DNA of 64,000 nucleotides. Source: Bidens hawaiensis. Lineage: Eukaryota > Streptophyta > Magnoliopsida > Asterales > Asteraceae. The translations under genes and the position numbers were made by a program. Below the pieces are notes generated by a model. That model made no database searches, was not told the origin of the DNA, and worked only from the letters and a program-made list of their open reading frames with translations. Positions 12,600 through 24,036 of this stretch are shown one piece after another (the stretch's first letter is position 1; each line of letters starts with the position of its first letter). The stretch is from NCBI GenBank assembly GCA_021521415.1, contig JAIQDT010005794.1:62001-126000 (forward strand). Direction: 5' to 3'.

Positions 12600-12850
12600 T
12601 ATCGTCAGTTGGTATTCGTTTGGATTTCTTTCTTTTATGAACCTAGGTGGGAGGGTTGTTCCCATCCAATAGAGGATATTTTTGAACTATGATGTTTGGA
12701 TTGAATGATTGTAATCGGATTACAAGTTATCTTTTCAAGTATTGTTTTTCTTAAATTGTGTTGTGATGTTCATAAATTAGTTGTTTGATTGTTATTGATG
12801 TACTAGAATTAAGGCATTAATCCGGTCTATGTTCATGACTGCGTAGGATT
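12600..12850 (+). other. AT-rich spacer between ORF0 and gag
   Basis: About 250 bp, much richer in A+T than the ORFs on both sides and ending gactgcgtag just before the gag ATG region. The matching spacer at 52761-52998 ends gattctag. Both could be introns that remove ORF0 or join it to gag, but I cannot fix a donor. Confidence 0.4.
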
Positions 12851-15800
12851 ATGTCGGGACGTGGACGTGGCCATGGCAGGGGCAGCATCAACCTCACTCC
12901 AGCAGAACTGGCGGCACTCATCAACGAGCATGTGACCGCAGCGATTGCAGCCGCCCAGATTCCGGGGCAGGCGGCAGGGGGTAAGTATACACTTTGCTGT
13001 CATTATGACCTATCGAAACTCAGGCACTAACACTTACTTTGTGAACCAAAAATCTATGAGCCGCAGGGTGCACCTTTAAGAACTACATGGATTGTAAACC
13101 CCATGCGTTTAAATGCACCGAGGGGGCTGTCGGTTTGCTGCGCTGGATAGAGAAGGCAGAATCAGTGTTTGCTATGTGTAATTGCCCGGCTGCGAGCCAT
13201 GTGAAGTTTGCTACAGGGACTCTCGAGGAGTCAGCACTTACTTGGTGGAATACCCAAGTTCAGTTGTTGGGTCTAAATGCGGCCAATGCTATGTCATGAG
13301 AGGAATTCAAAAATCTGATCAAGACCGAGTATAGCCCGCGTGGTGAAGTGCAGAAGTTAGAGCATGAGTTTTGGAATTTGCGGATGGAGGGTTCCGACAT
13401 TGAGGCTTATACAACACGATCCCATGAGTTAGCGATACTGTGCCCTCAAATGGTCGATCCTGCTTATAAGAGGGTCGAAATGTATATTGACGGTTTACCT
13501 CCGCAGATCCAGAGTATGGTGACATCGGCAAATCCCGCTAACATTCACGATGCCGTCCGGTTAGCTCATAAGTTAACTGATCAAGCCGTCAAACAAGGCA
13601 CTCTCCCGTCCAAGAAGTCTGCTACTGACACATCCGATAATAAACGCAAGTGGGAGAGTAGTGGCAACAACAACTCCAACAACAAGAGCACCTCTTCAGG
13701 CCACAATCAACAGAGACGGTTTGAGTCTCCTCGTCGGAACAACTAACCGAGCCAGAACCAACAACAGGGAGGATATCATGGGAAACTCCCAAAGTGTAAC
13801 AAGTGTAACTTCCATCATGCGGGGAAATGTGATAAGTACCGTTGCAACAAGTGTGGCAGACAAGGCCACGAAACCAAGTTTTGACGAGCAGACAACCCCC
13901 AGAAACAAGCCCCACCTCAAGAGGCCCCGAAAGGGTGTTTTGAGTGTGGATAGGAGGGTCACTTTAAGAGAAACTGCCCCAAACTGAAGAATGCTGGTAA
14001 CGGAGGGGCAAATGGCAACGGGAAGAATGGTAGCAATGGGAATGATAACAACGGAGGTGAAGGCAGGGGAAGAGCCTTCGTTATTGGTGGTGGTTCAGGT
14101 GAGACTTTTAACGACTCCGTAACTATTACCGGTAAATATAAAATGAATGGTTGTTATGCGCTAACTTTATTTGATACCGGGGCCGATCGAAGTTTCGTGT
14201 CAACTAAATTTTGTGAAATGGTTAATAGCACCCCATCTGCCCTAGAGTCTAAGTACACTATCGAGTTAGCAGATGGTAAAACCATCCAAGTGTCCCATAT
14301 TTTGAAGGGTTGTACCGTAGAATTGTCTAGTCATTTGTTTCCCATAGATCTTATGCCGATTGAACTTGGTAGCTTCGACTTAGTTATTGGGATGGATTGG
14401 TTGTCCGAGCACCGAGCCGAGGTTGTCTGTCACGAGAAGATCGTCCGCATACCTCTCCCTGGGGGAGAAACTCTCATGGTTCATGGTGAGAAAGAGAGTG
14501 CGATAGTTGGGATCATTTCCCTTATGAAGGCACAGAAGTTACGGCGTAAAGGCCATACTGCGATCTTAGCCCTAATCACCGACAAAGGTACTGACGAGGC
14601 TGTGGAGGAGGAGGTCTCAATCGACCAGATCCCTATTGTTAGAGACTTTCCTGAGGTTTTCCTCGAAGATCTACCTGGCCTTCCGCCTCACAGACAAGTG
14701 GAGTTCCAAATCGACCTGACACAAGGACCTGTTCCTGTAGCTCATGCACCGTATCGCCTTGCTCCGAAGGAGTTAGAGGAACTGTCTAAGCAGTTGCAAG
14801 AACTGCTAGATAAGGGTTTCATACGCCCCAGTTCATCCCCGTGGGGAGCTAGTCCTATTCGTGAAGAAGAAGGATGGAACTCTACGCATGTGTATCGACT
14901 ATCGGGAACTTAATAAGGTGACGACCAAGAACCGGTATCCCTTGCCACGTATTGATGATCTGTTCGATCAGCTGCAAGGATCCAGTTACTACTCGAAGGT
15001 TGACCTTAGGTCGGGTTATCACCAACTCCGAGTTCGGGAAGAAGACATTGCGAAAACAGCGTTTCGTACTCGTTATGGACACTATGAGTTCGCCGTTATG
15101 CCATTTGGGTTAACAAACGCCCCAGCCGTATTCATGGACCTCATGAATCGTGTTTGTAAGCCTTATTTGGATAAATTCGTCATTGTGTTCATAGACGACA
15201 TCTTGATATATTCGAAGACAAGGGAGGAACATGAAGAGCACTTGCGATTAATGATGGAGCTACTCATGAAGGAACAACTGTATGCCAAATTATCGAAGTG
15301 CGAGTTCTGGATGCGTGAAGTAAAATTTCTGGGCCACGTGGTAAGTGGGGAGGGAATCCAAGTGGACCAGTCCAAGATTGAAGCAATCAAGGATTGGCCA
15401 AACCCGAAAACTCCCACCGAGATCCGTCAATTTCTGTGATTAGCTGGTTATTATCGTAGATTTATTGGAGGATTTTCCAAGATTGCTCAACCACTCACAT
15501 CCTTAACCCGCAAGGGCATTGTGTATAAGTGGACCGAGGCACATGACACAGCACTTCAAACTCTGAAAGACAAGCTGTGTAGTGCGCCAATCCTATCACT
15601 GCCCGAAGGAGTAGAAGACTTTGTTGTTTACTGCGATGCTTCACTGCAAGGAATTGGATGTGTGCTTATGCAACGGGAAAAGGTCATCGCATATGCGTTT
15701 CGACAACTGAAGACCGCTGAAAAGAACTACACGATCCATGACTTAGAACTTGGAGCCGTCATCTTTGCACTAAAAATCTGGAGGCATTACCTCTATGGAA

Positions 15801-17463
15801 CCCGGTGTACGATCTACACTGACCATAAGAGCCTCCAGCACATATTCGAGCAAAAAGAACTGAACATGAGGCAGAGACGATGGGTCGAGTTGCTTAACGA
15901 TTATGAATGTGCTATTAAGTATCATCCGGGTAAAGCCAACGTGGTGGCTGACGCCTTGAGCCGAAAAGAAACTTTGAAGCCCAGGAGAGTTAGGGCTTTA
16001 CAACTAACGATTCACTCTGGTCTACCCGAAAAGACCAGGGATGCCCAGTTAGAAGCTCTGAAAGCCGAAAATTTCGATACCGAATCTTTGCGCGGTGTAG
16101 ACGGGAACTCAGAGGTTAAGTCGGATGGCATTCGGTATTACCATGATCGAATTTGGGTACCGCGTTATGGGGATCTAAGAACACTGGTCATGGACGAAGC
16201 ACACAAATCCCGATACTCAGTACATCCGGGATCAGATAAGATGTACCATGACTTAAAAGAGCTATATTGGTGGCCGAGTATGAAAGAGGAAATTGCTGGT
16301 TACGTGGCTAAGTGTCTGACATGTGCCAAAGTGAAAGCAGAACATAGGAAACCGCCGGGATTACTTCAACAACCCGAAATTCCTATGGGGAAATGGGAAC
16401 AGATATCCATGGATTTCATATCCAAACTACCCAAGACACCCAGCGGTTGTGACATGATTTGGGTCATAGTGGATCGATTGACCAAATCCGCACATTTTCT
16501 AGCCATCCGGGAAGCGGACAAGACGGATAGGCTGGCTCGCATTTACATTAAAGAAATCGTTTCCCGTTATGGTGTGCCGATATCGATTATTTCGGACCGT
16601 GATGCTAGGTTTACCTCGAACTTTTGGAAATCGTTGCAAAAGTCGTTGGGTACACGACTGGATATGAGCACGGCTTATCATCCACAAACAGACGGTCAGA
16701 GCGAGCGAACAATACAAACATTGGAAGATATGTTAAGGGCGTGCATCATCGATTTTGGGAGCAGTTGGGAAACGCACTTGCCTTTAGTTGAGTTCTCTTA
16801 CAATAACAGTTACCATACGAGCATACAAGCAGCCCCTTTTGAAGCTCTGTATGGGCGTAAATGTCGATCACCACTCTGCTGGGCGGAAGTGGGTGAGAGC
16901 CAACTAACTGGCCCTGAAATAGTTCATGAAACGACGGAGAGGATAGTTCAGATCCGAAACCGTATGGCAGCAGCACGTGATCGTCAGAAAAGTTATGCTG
17001 ATAAGCGTAGAAGGCCTTTGGAATTTGAAGTCGGGGACAAAGTTTTACTAAAGGTGGCACCGTGGAAGGGTGTCATTCGTTTCGAAAAACGGGGAAGTTG
17101 AGCCCGCGTTACGTAGGGCCATTCGAAATCGTGGAACGAATCGGTCCAGTGGCTTATAGGTTGGACTTACCGGAACAACTCCGCGGGGTACATAACGTCT
17201 TCCACGTATCAAATCTTAAAAAGTGTTTGGCTGACGAAAACTTGATAGTTCCTTTGGAGGAACTAGAAGTGGACAAACAGTTACGTTTCATCGAAGAGCC
17301 GGTGGAAATCATGGATCAGGACGTAAAGACCCGTAGGCACAGAAAAACTCCTATCGTTCGCGTTCGTTGGAACTCTAAGCGTGGACTAGAGTTCACATGG
17401 GAGCGCAAAGACCAGATGAAAGAAAAGTATCCACAACTATTCAAACCTGAAGCCAAACCATAG
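12851..17463 (+). pseudogene. gag-pol polyprotein of the first Tekay-type element (with intron; broken)
   Basis: Gag exon 1 is 12851-12980 (MSGRGRGHGRG) and exon 2 starts at 13067. Two zinc knuckles follow (CNKCGRQGHE at about 13840; CFEC at about 13939), then protease ([10 protein letters not shown] at about 14170), RT ([12 protein letters not shown]), RNase H ([10 protein letters not shown]), integrase ([30 protein letters not shown]), a GPF motif and a chromodomain up to the TAG at 17461-17463. Breaks: TGA 13297-13299, TAA 13744-13746, TGA 13882-13884, TAG 13951-13953, a 2-bp loss near 14850, TGA 15437-15439 and a 1-bp loss near 17092. Each was placed by comparison with the intact copy at 52999-57600. 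The copy cannot make its own enzymes. Confidence 0.9.
12981..13066 (+). other. 86-nt spliceosomal intron in gag
   Basis: Donor GTAAGTATAC at 12981; acceptor gagccgcag ending at 13066; a CTAAC branch-site candidate in ggcactaacactt near 13027. Removing exactly these bases shifts gag from frame 2 to frame 1 and restores a Gly-Cys-Thr-Phe-Lys-Asn-Tyr junction. The intron-less element at 52999 shows the same Cys-Thr-Phe-Lys-Asn-Tyr run at that site. Its length is not a multiple of three, so unspliced RNA would make only a short N-terminal gag peptide. Confidence 0.8.
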
Positions 17464-17473
17464 GTACGATTTA

Positions 17474-17611
17474 AATTTTCGGGACGAAAATTTTTTTAAC
17501 AAGGGGATGATGTACAAACCTAAAATTTTTCTTTTCTATCCCTTTCATGTCCTAGTCTAGTGGTGACATCACATTAATTTCGGGATGAAATTTCTTTCAA
17601 CGAGGGGATGA
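17474..17611 (+). promoter_or_regulatory. doubled hairpin/polypurine module before the 3' LTR
   Basis: Two similar modules lie about 100 bp apart. At 17474-17513: aattttcgggacgaaaattt then aacaaggggatgatg. At 17577-17614: atttcgggatgaaat then caacgaggggatgatg. The second runs into the LTR, so gaggggatga (17602-17611) is the working polypurine tract. Confidence 0.75.
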
Positions 17612-20415
17612 TGTGACATCCGGCATTTTTAGGTTAACTCTGTTAACTAAACCCAGTTAAATCCTGTTGACTATGTCTATAAACTCAGTTAGTTCTGTTA
17701 ACTATGAGTATGAACTCTTGTACATGTGATGTCATGTATGCGTATATTTAAGTCAACGTGTCATTGGTTACTTAAACAAGGATAAGTGACTAATTATAAC
17801 TAGGATAATAAACTCGTCTTGCATGTTATAATAAACATGTCATATAACATGTATGATAAGTATAATGTGCTATGTGATTAATATGTTATATTATGGTTAT
17901 TACATGATGATGTAATTGTAAGTAAGCTAAATGATTAAATAGGTTATATTGTATGTCATGTAACATGTTTATTATTTAAATGGAACCTTAGGTTATGTTA
18001 CATAGGAAATGTTTATTAAAATATGTAGTATGTCACACATGAGTTAATAAAAGTTAACCTAAGTAATTTTATTCATTAAATCAATCATAAAGGGTTGTTA
18101 ATAACAAGGAGGTTAAACTATTGGTGCCAACACCTTTTCCTTTCCCTTTTCCTCTCTCTTTGGCTGTGATACTCACACACACACACATACTCTCATTTTC
18201 TTTCATACAAACAATCATCTTCTAGTATTTTCTCCATAACACAAGAGTTGGTGATTTTGGTAAACAAGGGTTTAAGCATTTGATCAAGCAAAGTGAGTAG
18301 ATTATTATGTTTATATGTTTTTTTTTCTTTTAATTCATATGAACCTTGTATCCAAATGGTTGGATCATGAAAGGGGATGATCAAAGTTTGACAAATAAAA
18401 AGGATTTTTGTATGAGTTTTGATTAATATTTTGAGTCCTTTATAAATACTTGTGTTCTTATTATGAAATCAAATGGATAAAAATAAGACATGCAATTTGA
18501 TTTGGTAAGAATGTTTCTTGATGATTGTTGAATCAAAGGATAGAAAAGTTGTGATTTGTAGTTGATTGTGGTTAAAACTGCTTGCTGGCAGACTTGGTGT
18601 CTCGGATTGTATTGTGAATAAATTGATGATATGTTTGAGTTTTTGATCGATTTTTGATTCTATGAACATGTACTTTGAATCTAGTTTTCAGAAAGTCCGA
18701 AATCTTAATTTTTGGACACTGTTTGAATACTTTTTATTAATTTACAAAATCAGGATGCAAATCTAAATTAGAGAAAATAATTCTGAGTTGAGTTGTAAAT
18801 TTCATAACTTGATGATAAAAATAGATATGGATATAATTCTACTTCTAGGATGTTGTAAATTGAATTAGGAATCTAGTCCAATTGGTCTTGCATCAATTGG
18901 ACAAATATGGAATTTTTGACAAATTTTTTATTACAGCTGTGTTGTTGTAGAAATATAAATCATGTTGTTGTAGTATATGAATATTCTGGACGAATTGGTA
19001 AATCCAAAAATTGTGAGAAAAATATATGTTGAACCTAATACTGATGTGTATATGTGTGATTTATTTGGTAATTTAATTGTGAGTTTTGATTTATGAGAAA
19101 AATCGGTTATGTGGTATAAATTGTTAAAGGTGATAAAGGTGTTGGTTGAATTGAGATAATTGCAAATTGTGATATGTTAGTTGTGGTAAATTAGAACTTT
19201 GACTTTTTAAGTCAACTTAGAACTAGTTGACTAAATAGTTAGTCTTGCTTGTGATGTTGTGAAAGTGTATTGATCATAGAATTGCAAGGAATATGGCTAA
19301 GTGTGTATACTTGATGATTGATTAAGTGTGACTAGAATTATAAGGTAAACATTCTAAGTCCAACCTTTTAGTCAAAGGTCAATATTTTAGTCAAATGTCA
19401 ATATTTTAGTCAAAGGTCAAAACTTTAGTCAAAGTCAACAAAAGTCAAAGTCAACAAAAGTCAAACTTTGGTCAAAAGTCTTTTTAAAAACAATGGGAGA
19501 TTGTTGGATACTAGTGGTTCTAGGAACCATCCCACAAGTTACTTACGTACTTGCATTTTTAGGGTCTTAGCACGTGACGCATTTACTTCGGTCGGATTTG
19601 TGTAATACCCGAAGCACCAACAAGGTGAGTTTACGGCCCCACTTTTATACCTTTCCTTTGGGGAGGAAACATGCAAAACTGTTTTACTTTACTTGCTCTA
19701 AATCTTTACACAACCGTTTGGTTGCTTATAACGTAGTGTTTCTTTGCCATGGAAAGTCCTCACGAACATCGGACCGTTAACTAAGGTTAACTGGCGTTGT
19801 AAATTTAAATAGTACTATTGGGTTTGACAAACCCCACCCTGCATTATTCTCGACTGGAGGTCGAACGGGGTGTAACTTTGACCAAACATTGTTAAGTTTT
19901 GGCAATACTTGACTTGAGGCAATAACTAGTCAGCTTCGGTCGTGATGGAAACATAACATTATGCGGCAACGAGTTAACTAAGTGTAGTTAACCATGGGCC
20001 ACTTTTATTTATAAATGTTTATGAACTGATAGAGCATAACTTACTTTGAAAACCTGTGATCTCACCAACCATATGTGTTGACTCTTTTTAGCATGTTTTC
20101 CTCAGGTCACTAGCAAGCACTTGGATTAGGATAACATTGCATGCATGGACTCGCATTGGTTTAAGTTTGAAAACATTTATTTGATATTGGTTTTGCGCTT
20201 GTAGCGCCATGAATTACTTAAACTTGTTTGGGAGATGGCTCCCGCACTTTGTTTAGCTTCCGCACTAGCACTTAAGTACTCTGAACATTTTATTTTGATT
20301 TGTTAAAACTTTTAAGACCATGTAGATGTCGTTTGGTGTGATTAATGTGTTCGGATCCTGTTTTTTCACCCGCCTTACGGTAAAACTCCGTTAGTGGAAA
20401 TTTGGGGGTGTGACA
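17612..20415 (+). repeat. 3' LTR of the first Tekay-type element
   Basis: About 2804 bp, TGTGACATCC...GTGTGACA, followed by the gagag duplication. It differs from the 5' LTR at about 37 places, including an extra aagtcaacaaaa unit near 19440. Confidence 0.92.
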
Positions 20416-20420
20416 GAGAG
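20416..20420. repeat. 5-bp target site duplication gagag (right)
   Basis: Matches 8950-8954. It marks where the Tat-type LTR resumes. Confidence 0.8.
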
Positions 20421-20954
20421 GTTCACTAGTTTAGTTGTTATTGTTATTGTTCACTAAGGATCCAAGATCAAGATGTTTGGAACCGGTTTTTGGATGAAGT
20501 TCTTAGTGAAGCTATGATGTTCTTGAACTAAGAAAGAAGCAAGCAAAGTGCAAGTTTCTCAAAGAAGAAGAGAAGATCAAAGAGTATATGTTAACTCTCA
20601 GATCTGGTGTGTTCTTTAATGGCTGAGTTGTATTCCTTTTATAGGGAGAGGATTGCAAGCCTTTTGTCCAATGGATAAACAAATGAACCTCCAGTTTGGT
20701 AGAGGGTTGACCGTTTTATGGGCGGGAAGCTTTTGACCTTCGGTTAACGATATATAATAATAATACTTTTTCTGAGTGTGTCCCCTCTGTTATGGCTGAG
20801 GGATGATGTGAACAGTGATTTGATGTGGTACTGTTACGCTTTTACTGTTAACGTACTTGTTTCCCTTATTTGAGCGGGAAAACTAACATTTTAACCTTTT
20901 TAGCGTTAATGTGTGAAAGCCATATTACCAGACTTTGGGCTACCCCCGTCATCA
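20421..20954 (-). repeat. Tat-type 5' LTR (piece 2 of 2)
   Basis: Continuation of the LTR from 8838-8954, on the minus strand. It contains a clear promoter core near 20640. The upper limit is uncertain; minus-strand TGATGACGGGGG at 20954 is a plausible LTR start. Confidence 0.5.
20634..20648 (-). promoter_or_regulatory. TATA box of the Tat-type LTR
   Basis: Minus strand ctccctataaaagga. The gag leader should start about 30 bp downstream of it, on the side of lower coordinates, as expected for the U3/R border. Confidence 0.6.
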
Positions 20955-22785
20955 GTTCCATAAGTCATGTATTGCAAGAAACAACCAATTAGTCGAATGT
21001 TCCCTTTCAGAACCTCTTCTTCGCCCACGTCATCAACTTCTCCTATCCAAGATTAGACTTCTTACCTAGTTGTCCATCTTGTGGGGGGCATATTAACGTT
21101 ATACCAAGTCAGCAACCCAAATCTCTTTCACCCTCTCCACAATCTTCTCCATGATTGTTGTATCATTTTAGCTAAGATTATGTATTAGTTGTAATTCCTT
21201 GTTTGTGGAGTTTTCTTTTTGTACATTCTTAATCTTGTATTTATACCATTGTATTGTTATTGAAGCAAATCATCAAGGTTACAACGTTTATAGTTTTGCC
21301 ACTTGGTGAGAGGGGAAGAAAGAGCGAGAGAAAAAGGGCAGCCGAGCGACTAATGATGTGGGTCCTATGATTGTGTTAACTGAATGCGCAATGGTACGAA
21401 ATGGTGGTGGCAAGTTTGGTTGGAATGTCTTGAAATAGTACATATTATTTATATAACTATCTATATAATTGTCTACCATAAAATCCTAGGTGTCGCTCTC
21501 AGGTTGTTCCCCCATTCTCTAGAGCCACCAGATTGCTTGATTTATAAATGAAGGCTTCTCATGCATTTGACCCGAATTCGCGGGTATGGGTCTCACCAAA
21601 CCCGGATAGTCTTTAAATGGGTTATAACATCTCATCTAATTGTAAACTATTTCATAAGCAAACAATAATTTTCACGGGTCATGGGTCTCACCAAACCCGG
21701 ATAACCCATAAACGGGTTATAACATCTCATTTATTTGTGAGATACCCCTTAATTATCAAAGAATAATTTTCACGGGTTATTTGTCTTACCAAACTCTAAT
21801 AGTCCTCAAATGGGTTATAAGATCTCATTTATTGACATTTTCATTATCAAAACCTAATTTAATTTATCTGCTTTACATGTTCTTCGTTGATGGTCTATCA
21901 TCTCCATCTTCGGTTAACTTCTGATACTACCCACCATCGTCAACTACATCAACGCCTCTTTTTTTCATTAGACAAATATTTGTGTTCATGTTTCTACATT
22001 TAAAAAAAATCAACGTGCTCGTGTTCGTTTATGTTTGTTAGTAAAAAATCTAAAAAAACCTAAACATCTCAACTAATAAAACCCAAACGTTAAAAAATAT
22101 AATAACAAACTAACATATATGTATTCAATTAAAACAAAACTACGTTAGAAATAGAATAAATCATCATAAAATAGCAGGATTAAAAACAAAACTTTAAATA
22201 AACTCCCGTAACACGAGAGGATTAAACTAGTATGTGTATAAATAGTTAATGCCACGAGTTAAAAAGTTGTACCATTTGAGTAAAAAGTTTTGTTTTTGTT
22301 AAAGAAAGTCATTTAAAAGGTTTATATATTAAAACCTGTTTTTTCTTTTGTTTTTCCCTTTAAAGATATTGCAGGGTTCGGGAATGATGTCAATGACATG
22401 GCTCAGAATTTAACTTAGTATTTCACACAAGGGTTTTAAAAGGGATTTTACTGTATAACTAAACTACACATAAATGGACAAATACAACTAGAATGTGGTA
22501 CATTAATAGTTAGAACTTAGAACAGGATATCAATCCATAGACACATACGCAACTCTTGATGCTTAATCTCTTGTCAATATTTGGCGTAACAGTCGAATCC
22601 TTTTGAACTAAAAAATGACTATCATGGCTGACTTTAACTATGACCGTTGTTCCTAAAAGACTACGCACTTGCTAAGGATACACTAGACGAGTAAATACCT
22701 AAGACTCCATATCTTGATGCCTAGCTACCCTATGATCCACTACAATGAAGAATCAACAATTACTAGTTGGATGGCTGGAACTAAA
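20955..22785. other. intergenic region with a short tandem repeat
   Basis: AT-rich DNA without a credible gene. At about 21573-21850 a unit of 90-97 bp occurs three times in decayed form (cacgggt..., ctcaccaaacccggat, gggttataacatctcat). Nothing else stands out. Confidence 0.6.
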
Positions 22786-23225
22786 GTTGTAAAAGTCACT
22801 AAGCGGACCCTAGGTGACCGAGTGGGAAGTTGGGTGTACTTGGAGAGTACCCGGACATGTTAATATAAAGAAAATTAATTTTTGGATATTAAATATATGT
22901 CAAATATCATAAGTATACTAATATATATAGCAAAATAGGTAAATAAATTAGAGAAATAAATTTTTAAATAATAAATAATTCTATAAAATTGTTAATCATT
23001 AATTAAAAAATGATATTTGTTTTTTAATATTATAGATATACGAATTATGTTTTATTTTTTTAAGTCAATATCGGTCCAATTTCACCGACTAGATGCGATT
23101 TTGACTGGGATTGACGACCTTTGATCGAATCTTAGTAACTAGCAGAGTTAAAGAAACACACATCGGCGACATGCCTTGTAGCGAGTACTCGGGGAGTACT
23201 TGCCTTGTAAACCTACTTTTACAAC
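22786..23225. mobile_element. possible MITE with short inverted ends
   Basis: gttgtaaaagt at 22786 and acttttacaac at 23215-23225 are exact inverted repeats. Near them are further inverted fragments (ggagagtacccgg against gagtactcggggag). I could not identify a target duplication, so the element class is open. Confidence 0.35.
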
Positions 23226-23288
23226 ATTGACTAGAATACACTAGACAGATCCTCGTTAAAGGCATGTAACCCGAAAACATCTTGGACG

Positions 23289-23444
23289 CAGAGGCGGACC
23301 TAGGAATTATTTTCTTGGGGGGGGCGACATCGAAACTTAACACTAGTTTTAAGGGGGGCGATCGGGATTTTCACATAAAAATAACACTAAAAAAAATTTA
23401 AGGTGGGCGGCCGCCCCCTTACCCTTAACATAGGTCCGCCCCTG
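23289..23444. mobile_element. hAT-type MITE, 156 bp
   Basis: Ends CAGAGGCGGACCTA and, inverted, CAGGGGCGGACCTA (13 of 14). The flanks cttggacg (23281-23288) and ccgggacg (23445-23452) agree at six of eight positions, as for an old 8-bp hAT duplication. The middle is G-rich (gggggggg) against C-rich (cgccccc), so it can fold on itself. No coding content. Confidence 0.7.
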
Positions 23445-24036
23445 CCGGGACGTGTATTTGGGTATCGAACAGAGTATTAACGGGTAAATTAACTAATAGG
23501 TTTTCTGATACCAGCGGGTATGCCACATACCCAACATGTATTGTGTCGTACGTGGGACATGGTTTTAAAACCAGGTATGTGACTGAGATTACATATACCA
23601 ATTCGATACCCATCCCTATATTGCAAAACCAAAGTTAAAACAGTTTAAAGATGGTTAAATCAAGAAGGTGCACGCCCACACACCATTAATATCAACACAA
23701 CCAGATAAAAATATGTGAAAAGAAGAAATCTCACACTTTTTTTTAAATCATAAGGATTAAAAAGTTAGTTTGCACCCGTTTAACATAACATTTTAACACA
23801 CATACATCCGTCCCCGATAATTAAGAGTGACCACTGAGTAAACCGTAAGGACGATATATATACGTAATTGGTTTTATTACTTTATATTTAAGGATAGAAA
23901 ATGAAATTTTACCAAAGCATAGGGATGATCGTTGTAATTTACTCAAAAATAGTAAGTGTGAGGCTTAACTTGTTAACTTTGTTGGGATTAGATTAGGTAT
24001 ACAAACCAACATCTATTAGTATATCGAATATATAAT

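Larger units (their letters stand above)
8955..20415 (+). mobile_element. complete but mutated chromodomain (Tekay/Del-like) Ty3/gypsy element
   Basis: 11461 bp between gagag duplications. LTRs are at 8955-11746 and 17612-20415. Inside, in order: primer-binding site (11750), an extra ORF (11904-12599), gag with an intron (12851), pol with a C-terminal chromodomain (to 17463), and polypurine tract (17602-17611). I count about 37 differences between the LTRs by eye (roughly 1.3%), including small indels and a 12-bp insertion in the right one. That indicates an insertion clearly older than the related element at 49093-60459. The coding region carries five nonsense codons and two frameshifts. Confidence 0.92.
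6811..20954 (-). mobile_element. Tat-type Ty3/gypsy retrotransposon, minus strand, interrupted by two younger elements
   Basis: Minus-strand gag with the start of protease lies at 8763-6811, and the matching 5' LTR runs rightwards from about 8838. The chromodomain element at 8955-20415 splits this LTR, and the Athila-type LTR abuts the protease at 6810. The remaining pol should lie to the left of the window, beyond the Athila element. The outer limit at about 20954 (minus-strand TGATGACGGGGG) is a guess from the TG dinucleotide. Confidence 0.65.
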
